This document shows positions 1 to 9,400 of a stretch of DNA of 64,000 nucleotides, one piece after another; position 1 is the stretch's first letter; each line of letters opens with the position of its first letter. The notes beneath the pieces were generated by a model. It made no database searches and was not told where the DNA came from. It was given only the letters and a program-made list of their open reading frames with translations. The position numbers and the translations under genes were made by a program. The DNA comes from DATFKA01 sp035268885 (GTDB taxonomy: Bacteria > Bacteroidota > Bacteroidia > Chitinophagales > Saprospiraceae): positions 1 to 64,000 of the forward strand of contig DATFKA010000108.1 in NCBI GenBank assembly GCA_035268885.1, written 5' to 3'.

Positions 1-274
1 CCGACAGCATACTGATGATCCAGCCCGGAATTTTCATATAAAAGGGTAGGTACTCCAGTAAGGCATGTCCGAGGACACCACCCAGAAAGGTAGCCAGACT
101 CATCGATAGAAAATAGTACTTGAATAATCGATGCACTTCTCCTTGTAGTGGCAGGCGCTTCAGCTTGAGGTAAGCGACCAGGCAAATAGCCGCGACCACC
201 ACATCGGTAGCGGCCGTAACGGGCGTGTGGATGAGTAAACCAAATACTTCAATGGAAGGTTGTTCGGCGACCAT
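1..274 (-). CDS. Membrane protein of unknown function, N-terminal part
   Basis: This gene runs off the left edge of the window, so only the first 91 codons are seen. The ATG is at 274 on the minus strand, with an AAGAAAG purine stretch about 10 nt upstream. The visible peptide starts MVAEQPSIEVFG and has at least two hydrophobic stretches, roughly residues 12-33 and 55-75, with basic residues between them (KLKR), so an integral membrane protein is likely. It resembles small Bacteroidota multi-pass proteins of unknown function, but I cannot assign a family. It is divergent from the serine dehydratase, with 127 nt between the two starts. Confidence 0.6.
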   Translation of the reverse strand, partial: MVAEQPSIEVFGLLIHTPVTAATDVVVAAICLVAYLKLKRLPLQGEVHRLFKYYFLSMSLATFLGGVLGHALLEYLPFYMKIPGWIISMLS

Positions 275-401
275 AAATCAGCTTCTTTCTTAATGATACG
301 TATTTTCTGTAATTTTTGGCCTACTCTCCGCTAAGCTTGTTTATTCCGGCGGATTATTACTATCTTGAAAGAGCCATCTTTACATCCTAAAATTAAGTCT
401 T

Positions 402-1979
402 ATGTCAACGCCGAATTATCCAAGTATCTTTAACGACGTGATCGGTCCCGTGATGCGCGGCCCTTCCAGCTCCCACTGTGCTGCCGCCCTGCGTATCGGT
501 CGTCTGTGTCGCGATCTGATGGAGGGGGACATCTCTTCCATCCTGATCGAATTTGATCCCAACGGCTCGCTGGCCACTACCCATAAAAGTCAGGGTTCGG
601 ATATGGGACTCTTCGGGGGGTTCCTGGGCTGGGAAGCCTACGACGAACGCCTGCCCCAATCTGATGAGGCCATAGCTACGGCCGGCATTCCCATTCAGAT
701 TGAGATTCGGGATTTGGTCTACGATCATCCTAATACCTACCAGATTACTTTGTCGAACCGAAAGGAAGCTCGTCGGCTAACCGCTATTTCTACTGGCGGC
801 GGTATGATTGAAGTGATCGAAATAGACGGGGCAAAGGTCTCCATGCAGGGTGATTATCAGGAGACACTGGTTTACGGAAGTGACACAGCAGCCATCAGCG
901 ATTACACCAAAGCTCATCTTGATTACGATCACCTACTGGTCCACGAGGGAGCGATTCCAATGGTGGAAATTAAATCACAGGTAGCCCTTAGTGATGTACA
1001 GCTAGAAGAGCTCAAGGCCCTGAATGGTGTGCAGGCCGTCAAACAATTAGCACCAATCGTTCCGGTCCTGTCGCGCAAGGGCCTGGAAGTACCTTTTATC
1101 ACCTGCGATGAGATGTTGGCTTATAACGAAGGAAAAAATCTGGAGCTCTGGGAACTGGCCGTAGCTTACGAAAGCATACGCGGTCAGATCTCAAACGAAG
1201 AGGTGTTTGAAAAAATGCGGGCCATCGTCCGCATTATGCAATCCTCGATTGAGCAGGGCCTGGCCGGTACTGAATACCACGATCGGCTGCTGGGTAGTCA
1301 GTCTCCAACCTTTAAGAAAATGCACGAGGCGGGGCAACTGGTTGATGGTAATGTGTTGAACCAGATCGTCATGTACGTCTCCGCAATGATGGAGGTTAAG
1401 AGCTCCATGGGCGTCATCGTGGCGGCCCCTACGGCGGGCTCCTGTGGGGCGCTGCCCGGCGCCGTACTGGCTACCGCAAAGTCCATGGGGCTATCGGAAG
1501 ACGAGGCGGTAAAAGCTATGCTCGCTGCCGGTATGATCGGCGTCTTTATTGCAGCCCATTCTACCTTTGCGGCGGAAGTGGGCGGTTGCCAGGCGGAATG
1601 TGGTTCGGGCTCGTCTATGGCGGCGGCGGCCATCGTTGGTCTGGCGAAAGGCAATCTGGACCAGGCTATATCGGCCGCCTCCGTGGCGCTGCAAAACTCT
1701 CTGGGAATGGTTTGTGATCCCATTGCCAATCGAGTTGAGGCCCCTTGCCTGGGTAAAAATGTAATGGCGGCCTCCAATGCACTGTCTTGTGCGAATATGG
1801 CTCTGGCCAACTACGATCACCTGATTCCGCTGGACGAGGTAATTGAGGCCATGTACCAGGTTGGGAATAGTATTCCTAATACTCTGCGTTGTACTAATCT
1901 AGGGGGGCTCTCGATCACCAAAACGGCCAAAGCACTCGAGGGTAAACTCGAGCAGCAAACCTTTTTTAAAAGTTGTTAA
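402..1979 (+). CDS. sdaA: L-serine ammonia-lyase (L-serine dehydratase), iron-sulfur type, single chain
   Basis: It converts L-serine to pyruvate and ammonia in the cytoplasm using a 4Fe-4S cluster. The 525-aa chain has an N-terminal beta domain (about 5-230, with the substrate-loop motif GPSSSH near residue 20) fused to the alpha domain (about 250-520, TAGSCGALPG near 345). Cys396, Cys438 and Cys449 have the 42- and 11-residue spacing of the three cluster ligands of Legionella pneumophila SdhB. The last residue of the protein is a cysteine, as in that enzyme, where the C-terminal cysteine enters the active site and binds the cluster. The start is the first ATG, after an AT-rich leader. A TauE/SafE-like permease follows 9 nt later and is probably co-transcribed. 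Confidence 0.95.
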   Translation: MSTPNYPSIFNDVIGPVMRGPSSSHCAAALRIGRLCRDLMEGDISSILIEFDPNGSLATTHKSQGSDMGLFGGFLGWEAYDERLPQSDEAIATAGIPIQIEIRDLVYDHPNTYQITLSNRKEARRLTAISTGGGMIEVIEIDGAKVSMQGDYQETLVYGSDTAAISDYTKAHLDYDHLLVHEGAIPMVEIKSQVALSDVQLEELKALNGVQAVKQLAPIVPVLSRKGLEVPFITCDEMLAYNEGKNLELWELAVAYESIRGQISNEEVFEKMRAIVRIMQSSIEQGLAGTEYHDRLLGSQSPTFKKMHEAGQLVDGNVLNQIVMYVSAMMEVKSSMGVIVAAPTAGSCGALPGAVLATAKSMGLSEDEAVKAMLAAGMIGVFIAAHSTFAAEVGGCQAECGSGSSMAAAAIVGLAKGNLDQAISAASVALQNSLGMVCDPIANRVEAPCLGKNVMAASNALSCANMALANYDHLIPLDEVIEAMYQVGNSIPNTLRCTNLGGLSITKTAKALEGKLEQQTFFKSC

Positions 1980-1988
1980 TAAGCAGAT

Positions 1989-2864
1989 ATGATGGTCACG
2001 GCTATTTGGATTGCCTTACTCCTGCTGTCGGTATTTTATGTATACGTTCTGACCAAAGACGTACTTCGGCATCGGTCGGTCCTGGAGCAGGTTAGTGTCT
2101 GGAAGACGGCCGCCATCGGCTTTGTGGTCAATTTCTTTGACGTGCTGGGGATTGGTGCCTTTGCGCCCCAGACCGCCCTGCTGAAATTTACCAAACAAAC
2201 CGAAGATCGCGTCTTGCCCGGTACGCTCAATGTAGCTAATACGGTACCCGTACTGATCCAGGCGCTGATTTTTATCCAGATTGTAAGGGTAGAGCCGGTG
2301 ACGCTTTTGTCCATGCTGCTATCGGCCATGGCCGGGGCAGTCCTGGGAGCGGGGGTGGTATCCAAACTTCCCGTCCGAAAGATTCAGTTGACGATGGGTT
2401 TTGCCCTGTTGGTCACGGCCTTTTTTCTCCTGGCTGGTCAGCTCGACTGGATTCAGGGAGGGGGTACGGCCATTGCGCTGCGGGGTTGGAAGCTGGCCGT
2501 AGCCGTGGGAGCTAACTTTATTCTGGGGGCCCTGATGACGGTGGGTATTGGTCTGTATGCCCCTTGTATGGCTTTGGTCTACGCGCTGGGTATGTCCCCG
2601 TTGGTGGCTTTCCCGATTATGATGGGCTCCTGCGCTTTTCTGATGCCTCCTGCTTCCGCAAAATTTATCAAAGAGGGGGCTTATAATCGCAAAGCTTCGG
2701 TGACGATGGCGATTCCGGGGGCCATCGCCGTACTCATTGCCGCACTGATCGTAAAGTCTCTACCGCTGGATACGCTGCGTTGGGTAGTGATTGGAGTCGT
2801 CATTTATACGGCGATTGTCATGTTTCGCTCGGCCCGTCGGGAGCGGCAGTTGGTTGATGCTTAG
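1989..2864 (+). CDS. TSUP (TauE/SafE) family permease
   Basis: This is a 291-aa inner-membrane protein with about eight hydrophobic segments and the duplicated layout of the TSUP family, whose members export sulfite, sulfoacetate or other small organic anions. The first half contains FVVNFFDVLGIGAFAP and the second half the related GANFILGALMTVGIG and YAPCMALVYALGMSP, which are the two pseudo-symmetric signature regions. The substrate cannot be read from sequence. It follows sdaA by 9 nt and is probably in the same operon. ATG codons at 1989 and 1992 are both possible, with a weak AAGCAG upstream. Its stop overlaps the stop of the convergent esterase by 3 nt, leaving no room for a terminator. 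Confidence 0.85.
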   Translation: MMVTAIWIALLLLSVFYVYVLTKDVLRHRSVLEQVSVWKTAAIGFVVNFFDVLGIGAFAPQTALLKFTKQTEDRVLPGTLNVANTVPVLIQALIFIQIVRVEPVTLLSMLLSAMAGAVLGAGVVSKLPVRKIQLTMGFALLVTAFFLLAGQLDWIQGGGTAIALRGWKLAVAVGANFILGALMTVGIGLYAPCMALVYALGMSPLVAFPIMMGSCAFLMPPASAKFIKEGAYNRKASVTMAIPGAIAVLIAALIVKSLPLDTLRWVVIGVVIYTAIVMFRSARRERQLVDA

Positions 2865-3601
2865 GCTTTCGCAAAAAATAGTAAGGTCTTTTTTACCTGC
2901 TCCTGCCAGTAGGCCCAGTCATGGCCACCCTCAAATTCTTCATAATGGTAGGGGATTTGTTCCTGGCTCATTTGCTCCCGCAAAAGTCGGTTGCCGGTTA
3001 GTAAGGGATCTTTTCGACCACAGTCGAAGCGCAGAGGAGGTAGCTGATCGCGGTTTTCTCGCAAAAGGTCTATTACGTCGGGGGGCACCTGGTCTTTCTG
3101 GTAGACAGAAAGGGGTTCTTCCACAAATAGGGCCATCTCCTCAAAGCGGGTAATGGCACTGTGGGCAGAGATGCCCTGGAAAAGCGTCGGATATTTTGCC
3201 CCCAGCATTAGCGCGCCGTAGCCTCCCATGGACAAACCGCCAATGAATAAGGGCGAGGCTTCTCCCGCCTGTGGGATTACCTCCCGAATGGCCTGAGGAA
3301 CATCCTTTACGATCCATTGCTCAAAATCGCGACGGTGGTGGGGCAGGTAAGCGGTGCCATCCCCCCACAGTCCATCCGAAGGCATAGCGATGATTGCGGG
3401 CTTAATTTCGCCCTCTTTCATGAAGTGTAAGGCAGAACGGTGAACGCCTCCCTGCAGGGCCCAGCTCCAGGCACTACCATAGACCCCGTGCAATAGTATA
3501 TAAATGGGCAGATCAAGCAGCCCCTCCGTCGCGCGCGGAAGGTACAGGCAAATATCACCCCGACCGAGTAGATTGGGCGTTTTTACCGTAAGGAAACGCA
3601 A
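2861..3601 (-). CDS. Esterase of the esterase-D/feruloyl-esterase-like family (alpha/beta hydrolase)
   Basis: This is an alpha/beta-hydrolase, probably a carboxylesterase. Visible features are the oxyanion region ILLHGVYGS, the nucleophile elbow GGLSMGGYGAL (Ser in GLSMG), an acid in RFDCGRKDPLLTGN, and the catalytic His in GGHDWAYW near the C-terminus. There is no signal peptide. The only conventional start is the TTG at 3601. The same frame stays open upstream to a stop at 3668-3670 and encodes IEISDPAYERDG leading straight into LRFLTVKTPN, which reads like the normal N-terminus of such esterases. Translation may therefore begin upstream at an ATC or ATT codon (about 3629-3658). It is convergent with the TSUP permease. 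Confidence 0.85.
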   Translation of the reverse strand: MRFLTVKTPNLLGRGDICLYLPRATEGLLDLPIYILLHGVYGSAWSWALQGGVHRSALHFMKEGEIKPAIIAMPSDGLWGDGTAYLPHHRRDFEQWIVKDVPQAIREVIPQAGEASPLFIGGLSMGGYGALMLGAKYPTLFQGISAHSAITRFEEMALFVEEPLSVYQKDQVPPDVIDLLRENRDQLPPLRFDCGRKDPLLTGNRLLREQMSQEQIPYHYEEFEGGHDWAYWQEQVKKTLLFFAKA

Positions 3602-3711
3602 ACCGTCCCGTTCGTAAGCGGGGTCTGAAATTTCTATGGTGCGGAAGCTGCTGATGATTGGTCCGTTTTAAATGAATAAATTGTCGAGTTGTTGAATGGA
3701 AGTATTACCAA

Positions 3712-4827
3712 TTATTTAAATACTACGACGCCTTTAGCATTTTTGCCCGTGAGCATATCTTCGAAAGCCTGATCCAGTTCTTCCAGTTGGTATTCTCTGG
3801 TCACCAGCTCATCGAGCAAGAGTTCTCCTTTCTCATATAAGCGCAGGAGGCGCGGAAAGTCAATTTCCGGACGACACTGGCCATATAATGGATTAATATA
3901 CACTTTATCCCACTCAAACAGGCGCATATCGATGGTAATATCCTGTTCAATCCCGCTGACCTGTACGGCAGTGCCGGCATTACGGATCATGGCCAGGGGA
4001 GCTGCGCCCAATTCAGGGATGGCGGTACACTCAAAGGCGTAATCGGCTCCGCGGCCTTCACAGATCGTATGCACTTTTTTGGCGGCAGCTCGTAGACCCT
4101 GATCCGCCTTATCGGCCAAAATAGTCTCCGTAGCCCCAAACTGTTGGGCCAGTTCCAGTTTGCCGGGATGCACATCGATGGCAATGATCCGGGCCGCCCC
4201 GGCAATCCTGGCCCCCTGAATGACGTTCAGGCCCACACCACCACAGCCCAGCACTACCACCGAACTGCCGGCCTTTACGCGTGCCGCGTTTACCACCGAA
4301 CCGAAACCGGTCATTACGCCACAGCTAATCAGGCTGGCCGCGGAGAAGTTCAAATCTGGAATATCGGCTTTCACTAGGGCAGAAGCCTTAACCAGGGTGT
4401 ATTCGCTCAGAGTACCCAGGTTAAAGGAGCGTTCAATGGCTTTACCCCGCCAGCGTGTACTGCCCAATCTAGCCTGACCAGGCGTATAGCCGTTAGCCCC
4501 CGCCACTACCGGCGATTGCTGTTCGCAGAGGTGCTGATTGCCTTCCTGGCACTGAAAACACTGTTTGCAGGGGGTGGCCCAGTTGAGTAAAACGGCATCC
4601 CCGAGGACTAAATTGCTTACTGCTTCGCCGAGGCTTTTGATGATACCCGCGCCCTCGTGCCCCATGACGATAGGTTTGCCCCAGGAAAGGGAATCGTAAT
4701 CAGTATGGCATAGTCCCGCGGCCTTCATTTGCACCAGTACTTCATCGGGCCCCGGAGGATCCAGTAGGGTTTCTTCAATCTTGAATTGACCGTTGCCCAG
4801 GGCAATCGCGCTTTTTGATGGGGTCAT
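3712..4827 (-). CDS. Zinc-dependent medium-chain alcohol dehydrogenase
   Basis: This 371-aa MDR-superfamily oxidoreductase interconverts an alcohol and an aldehyde with a nicotinamide cofactor. Catalytic zinc ligands are visible as Cys40 (GLCHTD) and His57-Glu58 (GHEG). The structural zinc lobe is Cys87, Cys90, Cys93 and Cys101. The Rossmann fold follows with VLGCGGVGLNVIQGA around 190-205 and an acidic residue at the end of beta-2 (IIAIDVHPGK), which suggests NAD preference. Overall it is closest in style to class III/NDMA-type enzymes. It is 13 nt downstream of the ferredoxin gene and likely the third gene of the P450 operon, where it could oxidise the alcohol the P450 makes. Confidence 0.9.
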   Translation of the reverse strand: MTPSKSAIALGNGQFKIEETLLDPPGPDEVLVQMKAAGLCHTDYDSLSWGKPIVMGHEGAGIIKSLGEAVSNLVLGDAVLLNWATPCKQCFQCQEGNQHLCEQQSPVVAGANGYTPGQARLGSTRWRGKAIERSFNLGTLSEYTLVKASALVKADIPDLNFSAASLISCGVMTGFGSVVNAARVKAGSSVVVLGCGGVGLNVIQGARIAGAARIIAIDVHPGKLELAQQFGATETILADKADQGLRAAAKKVHTICEGRGADYAFECTAIPELGAAPLAMIRNAGTAVQVSGIEQDITIDMRLFEWDKVYINPLYGQCRPEIDFPRLLRLYEKGELLLDELVTREYQLEELDQAFEDMLTGKNAKGVVVFK

Positions 4828-4840
4828 GGATTATTGCTTT

Positions 4841-5149
4841 TTATAAATCCACCCGCAGGCTAATTCCATCCAGTTCCTCGCTAATTTGGATTTGACAAGC
4901 CAGGCGACTGTATTCCGTGAGGTTATCTTCGAACTCAAGGGTATATTTTTCGATCTCCGAGGGCGTTCCGGTCTTGCCCATAAATGCCGGATCAACCTGG
5001 ACGTGGCAGGTAGCGCAGGAACATACTCCCCCACAGTCACCATCAATGCCGGGTACTTTGTTTTTTACGGCCAGCTGCATGAGAGAGCCGGAATGACCTT
5101 CAAGTTCTATTTTTTGTCCATCGGAAATTAAGAAAGTAATTTTTGCCAT
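4841..5149 (-). CDS. 2Fe-2S ferredoxin (adrenodoxin/putidaredoxin type)
   Basis: This small electron carrier of 102 aa has Cys39, Cys45, Cys48 and Cys85, the CX5CX2CX36C spacing of vertebrate/putidaredoxin-type 2Fe-2S ferredoxins; Cys43 lies inside the cluster loop. It sits 37 nt downstream of the P450 gene and 13 nt upstream of the alcohol dehydrogenase gene on the same strand, so it is almost certainly the electron donor of the P450. No matching ferredoxin reductase gene is in this window, so the reductase must come from elsewhere in the genome. Confidence 0.92.
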   Translation of the reverse strand: MAKITFLISDGQKIELEGHSGSLMQLAVKNKVPGIDGDCGGVCSCATCHVQVDPAFMGKTGTPSEIEKYTLEFEDNLTEYSRLACQIQISEELDGISLRVDL

Positions 5150-5186
5150 ATTTCAGTTGTTGAATTTTGGGTGGTTGAATTTTGAA

Positions 5187-6341
5187 TTACGTCATTTTTA
5201 CTTTTAGCTGCTCATAGCCGACTTTACGGTCAAAGTCTCCCCAGTGCTCAATTTTTTCCTGGGCTTCCAGGATTTCAATGGATTGTACTTTTTCGATCAT
5301 TCGCTGTAGGAGCAATTTCATCAGGGTACGGGTGTGGGTAGCGCCCAGGCACTTGTGATGGCTGAAGCCAAAAGCGACGTGGGGATTAACGCTGCGGTCT
5401 AAAATGACCTCGTCGGGGTTTTCAAAGACCGAGGCGTCGCGGTTGGCACTGGCCCAGCAGAGCGAGATACGGCTATCCGATTTGACGGCGTGTTCGCAGA
5501 CCTGCGTGTCTTTGGTGGCTACGCGGCCCATTTGGGTCAGCGGGGAGAAGTAGCGCACGAGTTCTTCCACGGCGCGGGGAATGATCTCTGGTTGCTGTCG
5601 CAGTTGTTCCAGGGCAGACGAATGGTTGGCAAAATAAGCGATGCTATTCGTAACCGCATTTATTATGGTGTCGCGGCCACCGGCGAAGGTCAGTACCAAT
5701 ACGCCTTTGACTTCTTCTTTGGTCATCTTACGGCCATTGACCTCAGTTGCCAGCAATGCGGAGTAGATATCTTCGCCCGGTTCCCGGGTAGCCTTTTCGA
5801 TTTGTTTGTCGATATAGCTATAGAGGACGGTAGCCTTATCACCGTCCAGCGGATTATCGTCACTACGGAAGACGTGGGTGCCCCAGGATATCCAGGTTTC
5901 CGCTTCCGCAAAAGGTACGTTTAACAATAGAGTTAGCGCTCGCGACTGAAGGGGTAGCGCAAAATCGTGTACGACCTCACAGGAATCTACCGACAGGCTT
6001 TTCTCGACCAATTCGTCGATTATCGGTCGTAGGGCAGCCTGGTAGTCTTGATCCAGTGGTCGCCTGAACCAGTCTTCGAGTACGGCGCGGTAGGCCGTAT
6101 GTCGGGGCGGGTCCATCTCAAAGGGAATCTGCCGCATATCGCGGATATTGACTTCCGAGGGTACGACGATGCGGCCTGGCTCCACTTCGGAGCTGAAGTC
6201 CTGGTATTTGTGGGCGCTGCGGCGCAGATCGCGGTGGCGTAATACCATTAAGACGGGATCCCCCTGATCATCGATCTCACCCAGGCCGCGCTGCTCACGT
6301 GCCTGGCGGAAGGGGTCGGGAAAGAGTGGTGGTTTTGGCAT
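5187..6341 (-). CDS. Cytochrome P450, bacterial class I
   Basis: This 384-aa haem-thiolate monooxygenase is at the usual length for soluble bacterial P450s. Landmarks are the I-helix AGGRDT (family form AGxxT) near 220, the K-helix ExxR within EELVRYF near 260, and the haem loop FGFSHHKCLG, whose Cys at about 330 is the axial iron ligand. The N-terminal PFEMDPPRHTAYRAVL matches the helix-C haem-propionate region. There is no signal or membrane anchor. It is the first gene of a minus-strand operon with ferredoxin and alcohol dehydrogenase, which suggests hydroxylation of a small hydrophobic compound followed by oxidation of the alcohol. The substrate cannot be predicted. The 144 nt upstream should contain the operon promoter. 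Confidence 0.93.
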   Translation of the reverse strand: MPKPPLFPDPFRQAREQRGLGEIDDQGDPVLMVLRHRDLRRSAHKYQDFSSEVEPGRIVVPSEVNIRDMRQIPFEMDPPRHTAYRAVLEDWFRRPLDQDYQAALRPIIDELVEKSLSVDSCEVVHDFALPLQSRALTLLLNVPFAEAETWISWGTHVFRSDDNPLDGDKATVLYSYIDKQIEKATREPGEDIYSALLATEVNGRKMTKEEVKGVLVLTFAGGRDTIINAVTNSIAYFANHSSALEQLRQQPEIIPRAVEELVRYFSPLTQMGRVATKDTQVCEHAVKSDSRISLCWASANRDASVFENPDEVILDRSVNPHVAFGFSHHKCLGATHTRTLMKLLLQRMIEKVQSIEILEAQEKIEHWGDFDRKVGYEQLKVKMT

Positions 6342-6485
6342 TTGATATAGGTTTTATTTTAATATCTTTTTGAGGTAAGATAGGTGCATCCAGACAAGCT
6401 TACCCCCAATTGTTTTTTCTGATAGCAGCTAATATAGAATGTTTTGGGAAAACAGACCTAATCTGGACAAACCTTACCACAAGTA

Positions 6486-9400
6486 TTACCGCAATATCAT
6501 AATGTCGCCGCCTTCGTTAATGGTTCTGGTTCGGAAATCATCTTCGTAGGTGAGTTGCATTCGCCAAAAATAAGCACCCGTGGGTAGCAGCACCCCTCTT
6601 TTTTTGCCGTCCCAGGCAGTATTTGGATCTTGTGTGGTAAACAGCAGACCTCCCCAGCGGTCATAAATTTGTAAGCTGAAATCACTAATGGGTAGGCCTT
6701 CAGGAAAAAAGACTTTGAATTCATCGTTGATGCCATCTTCATTAGGACTGAAACTATTGGGCGCATAGTATTGAAAACGAAGGCATTCGATAAGGCTGAT
6801 TTCGATACTGTCCCGTACGGTACAGACGCTATTGAGTTCTAACCAGTATGTTCCACTTTCGGTGATGGGTAGGGTAGCTCCGGTTGAACCATCATTCCAG
6901 ATCCAACTGCCACTAAGGCCACTGGGTACACGCAAGCTCAAAGACAGATCGCTGCACTGTTCGATATCTGGCCCCAGGTTGAGTGGAAAAGCTTGCTCGA
7001 AGTTTACCTGTACCTCATCAGTGGTGGTACAGCCGTTTTGTTCTACTTCTACGCTATATCTGCCCGTCGTATTTACACTAAGGGTTTGGTTAGTTGACCC
7101 ATTGCCCCAGAAATAGAAATCGGCATCGGGACCGGCATCCAATACTGCCGTTTCACCGCTGCAGAGGGTCTGATCTGGACCCAGGTCAAGCTGGGGAAGA
7201 GAATTGACACTGATGACCACAGAATCTCTGGCGCTGCAATCTCCCTGGCTTACTTCCAACCAGTAGGTGCCGGCTGAAGAAACGGTAAGATTTGGGTTGC
7301 TACTTCCATCTTGCCAAAGAAAATTATCAACATTAATATTGGGAGTCAGGGTGGTACTGGCGCCTTCACATAAAGTCTGATCGCCCCCCAGGTCAAGCTG
7401 GCTGAGATTACTCAAGTTAATATTGACCTGATCTTCAAAAGTACATTCCCCGGCCCGGGCTCGTAAGGTGTAGGTGCCACTGCTGCGAATGATTCGTACG
7501 GGGTTGGTGTTATCGGCATCATCAGCCCACTGGTAGCTGGTTCCCGCTACCGTACTGGTCCCATCCAGTTGAATAGAATCACCGGTACAGGAGGTCTGGT
7601 CCATTCCCAGGTCGAATACGGGTACCGGGGAAAAGCTAAGCTCAATGCTGTCCCTACCCAGACAATTATTTAGATTGACTTCTACACTGTAGCTTCCGGC
7701 CACCCTGGCCGTCAGGGTACGATTAGTACTGCCATTATTCCACCGGTAGGTTGCGCCGGTGTTACCGGCATCAAGTACCAGGCTATCGCCATCACAAAGA
7801 TTGGTGTTCATTCCCAGGTCTACAGTGGGAATGGGGGTGAAGACTAGATTAGCGGTGTCCCGAAAAGCACAACCATTTAGGGTGCTGGTCAGAATATAGG
7901 TGCCACTCGTACTGATATTCCGAACGGGGTCGCTACTGCCGTCTTCCCATAGGTAGCTCGCTCCATTTTGGGTGCTGTTTCCATTTAAGATGGCCGTCGT
8001 ACCACCGCAGAATTCCCGATCGGGACCGAGGTTGAAGCTGGCTAGCGGTAATTCATCGACCATCACGGTATCCTGGGCTTCACAATTACCGATGCGGGCA
8101 GTTACGGAGTAAGTACCCGGTTGATTAACCAGGAGACTGTCCAGGCTGCTACCATCTTGCCATAGATAGCTCGCGTTAGCCAAATCACCCCTTAATACCA
8201 GGTTGGTATCTGGGCAAAGAGCCCGATCGGCCCCCAGGAATTCCCCCAGGTCATCGGCAAAAGAAACAACGATACTATCCCGGTCCTGACAACGTCCGTT
8301 ACTGGCTTCCAACCAGTAGGTACCCGCCCGATCTACGAATAACTCCGATCCATTGCTACCGTCGCTCCATAAGTAATCGTCTGCCAGGGTATTGCCCCTC
8401 AAGGTGATGTCTTCGTCGGCACAGAGTAAAACATCGCCCCCCAGGTCGACCTCTGGCCGTTCCCGGTAAGTAACTATCATACTATCGCTGACAGTACAAT
8501 TCTCGAAGCTGCTTTGTACACGATATAAGCCAGCGCTATCTACGGTGAAGGTGGCATTTCGACTGCTATCCTGCCATAAGTATTGCGTGCCAGGCTCACT
8601 ACTGCTTACGTCTAATAGTAGCGTCTCGGAATCACAAAGACTTGTATCAGCAGTGGGTAGGGAGATAGCGAAATCTGGCACAGCAAGCAAACTTATGGTA
8701 TCCCGGATGACGCAATTGGCCGCGGCGGGAAAGGTGACTTCTGCAAAATAAGTTCCCGGCCCCGGCGCAGCAAAGGTGGCCTGATCGCTACCGTCTTGCC
8801 AGCGGTAGACCTCGCCGGCGGTATTGAAACTAGCATTAAGGGTATAGGCCGTTGCGTCGCTACAAAAATATTGATCGGCCCCCAGAAAGCCGTTCTGCGT
8901 GTTGGGTGAGGGCGTACCAAAAGTCCAGCCGGTATTATTGGCTACATCACTACTGAAATCACCAGCAAAGAAATCAGCTCCGCCAGTGGCATTATGATCC
9001 TGCATCTGTATAAAATCAGCAAGAACTACGGCAGTGACCGGCATTTCGATTGTGGCCTGAAAGCCGGGGGCTCTAGATCGCAGGGAGATGGGCAAACAGT
9101 TGTTGCCCAGCGCTTGCAGATAGTTATTGATCTGCATCGAAAAATTATTGCTAAACTGAAATACTTTACCAGCAGCGAGGATTAAAGAATCAGTGGCTAC
9201 TGGACCGTCAATGTTAGCACTGCTATTAAAAATAATGTTTCCAAAACGACCAATATCACTGTTGTTAAAGGCGGTACGAAGACTGCTGGTACCATTCGTC
9301 GCACTGAAGAATAATTTGTTAATGGGGAAAATACCATTAATCTCAGCGGATAGATCCGGTCCGCTGATCTCAAATTCTGCGGTATTAGATGTTATGGTTG

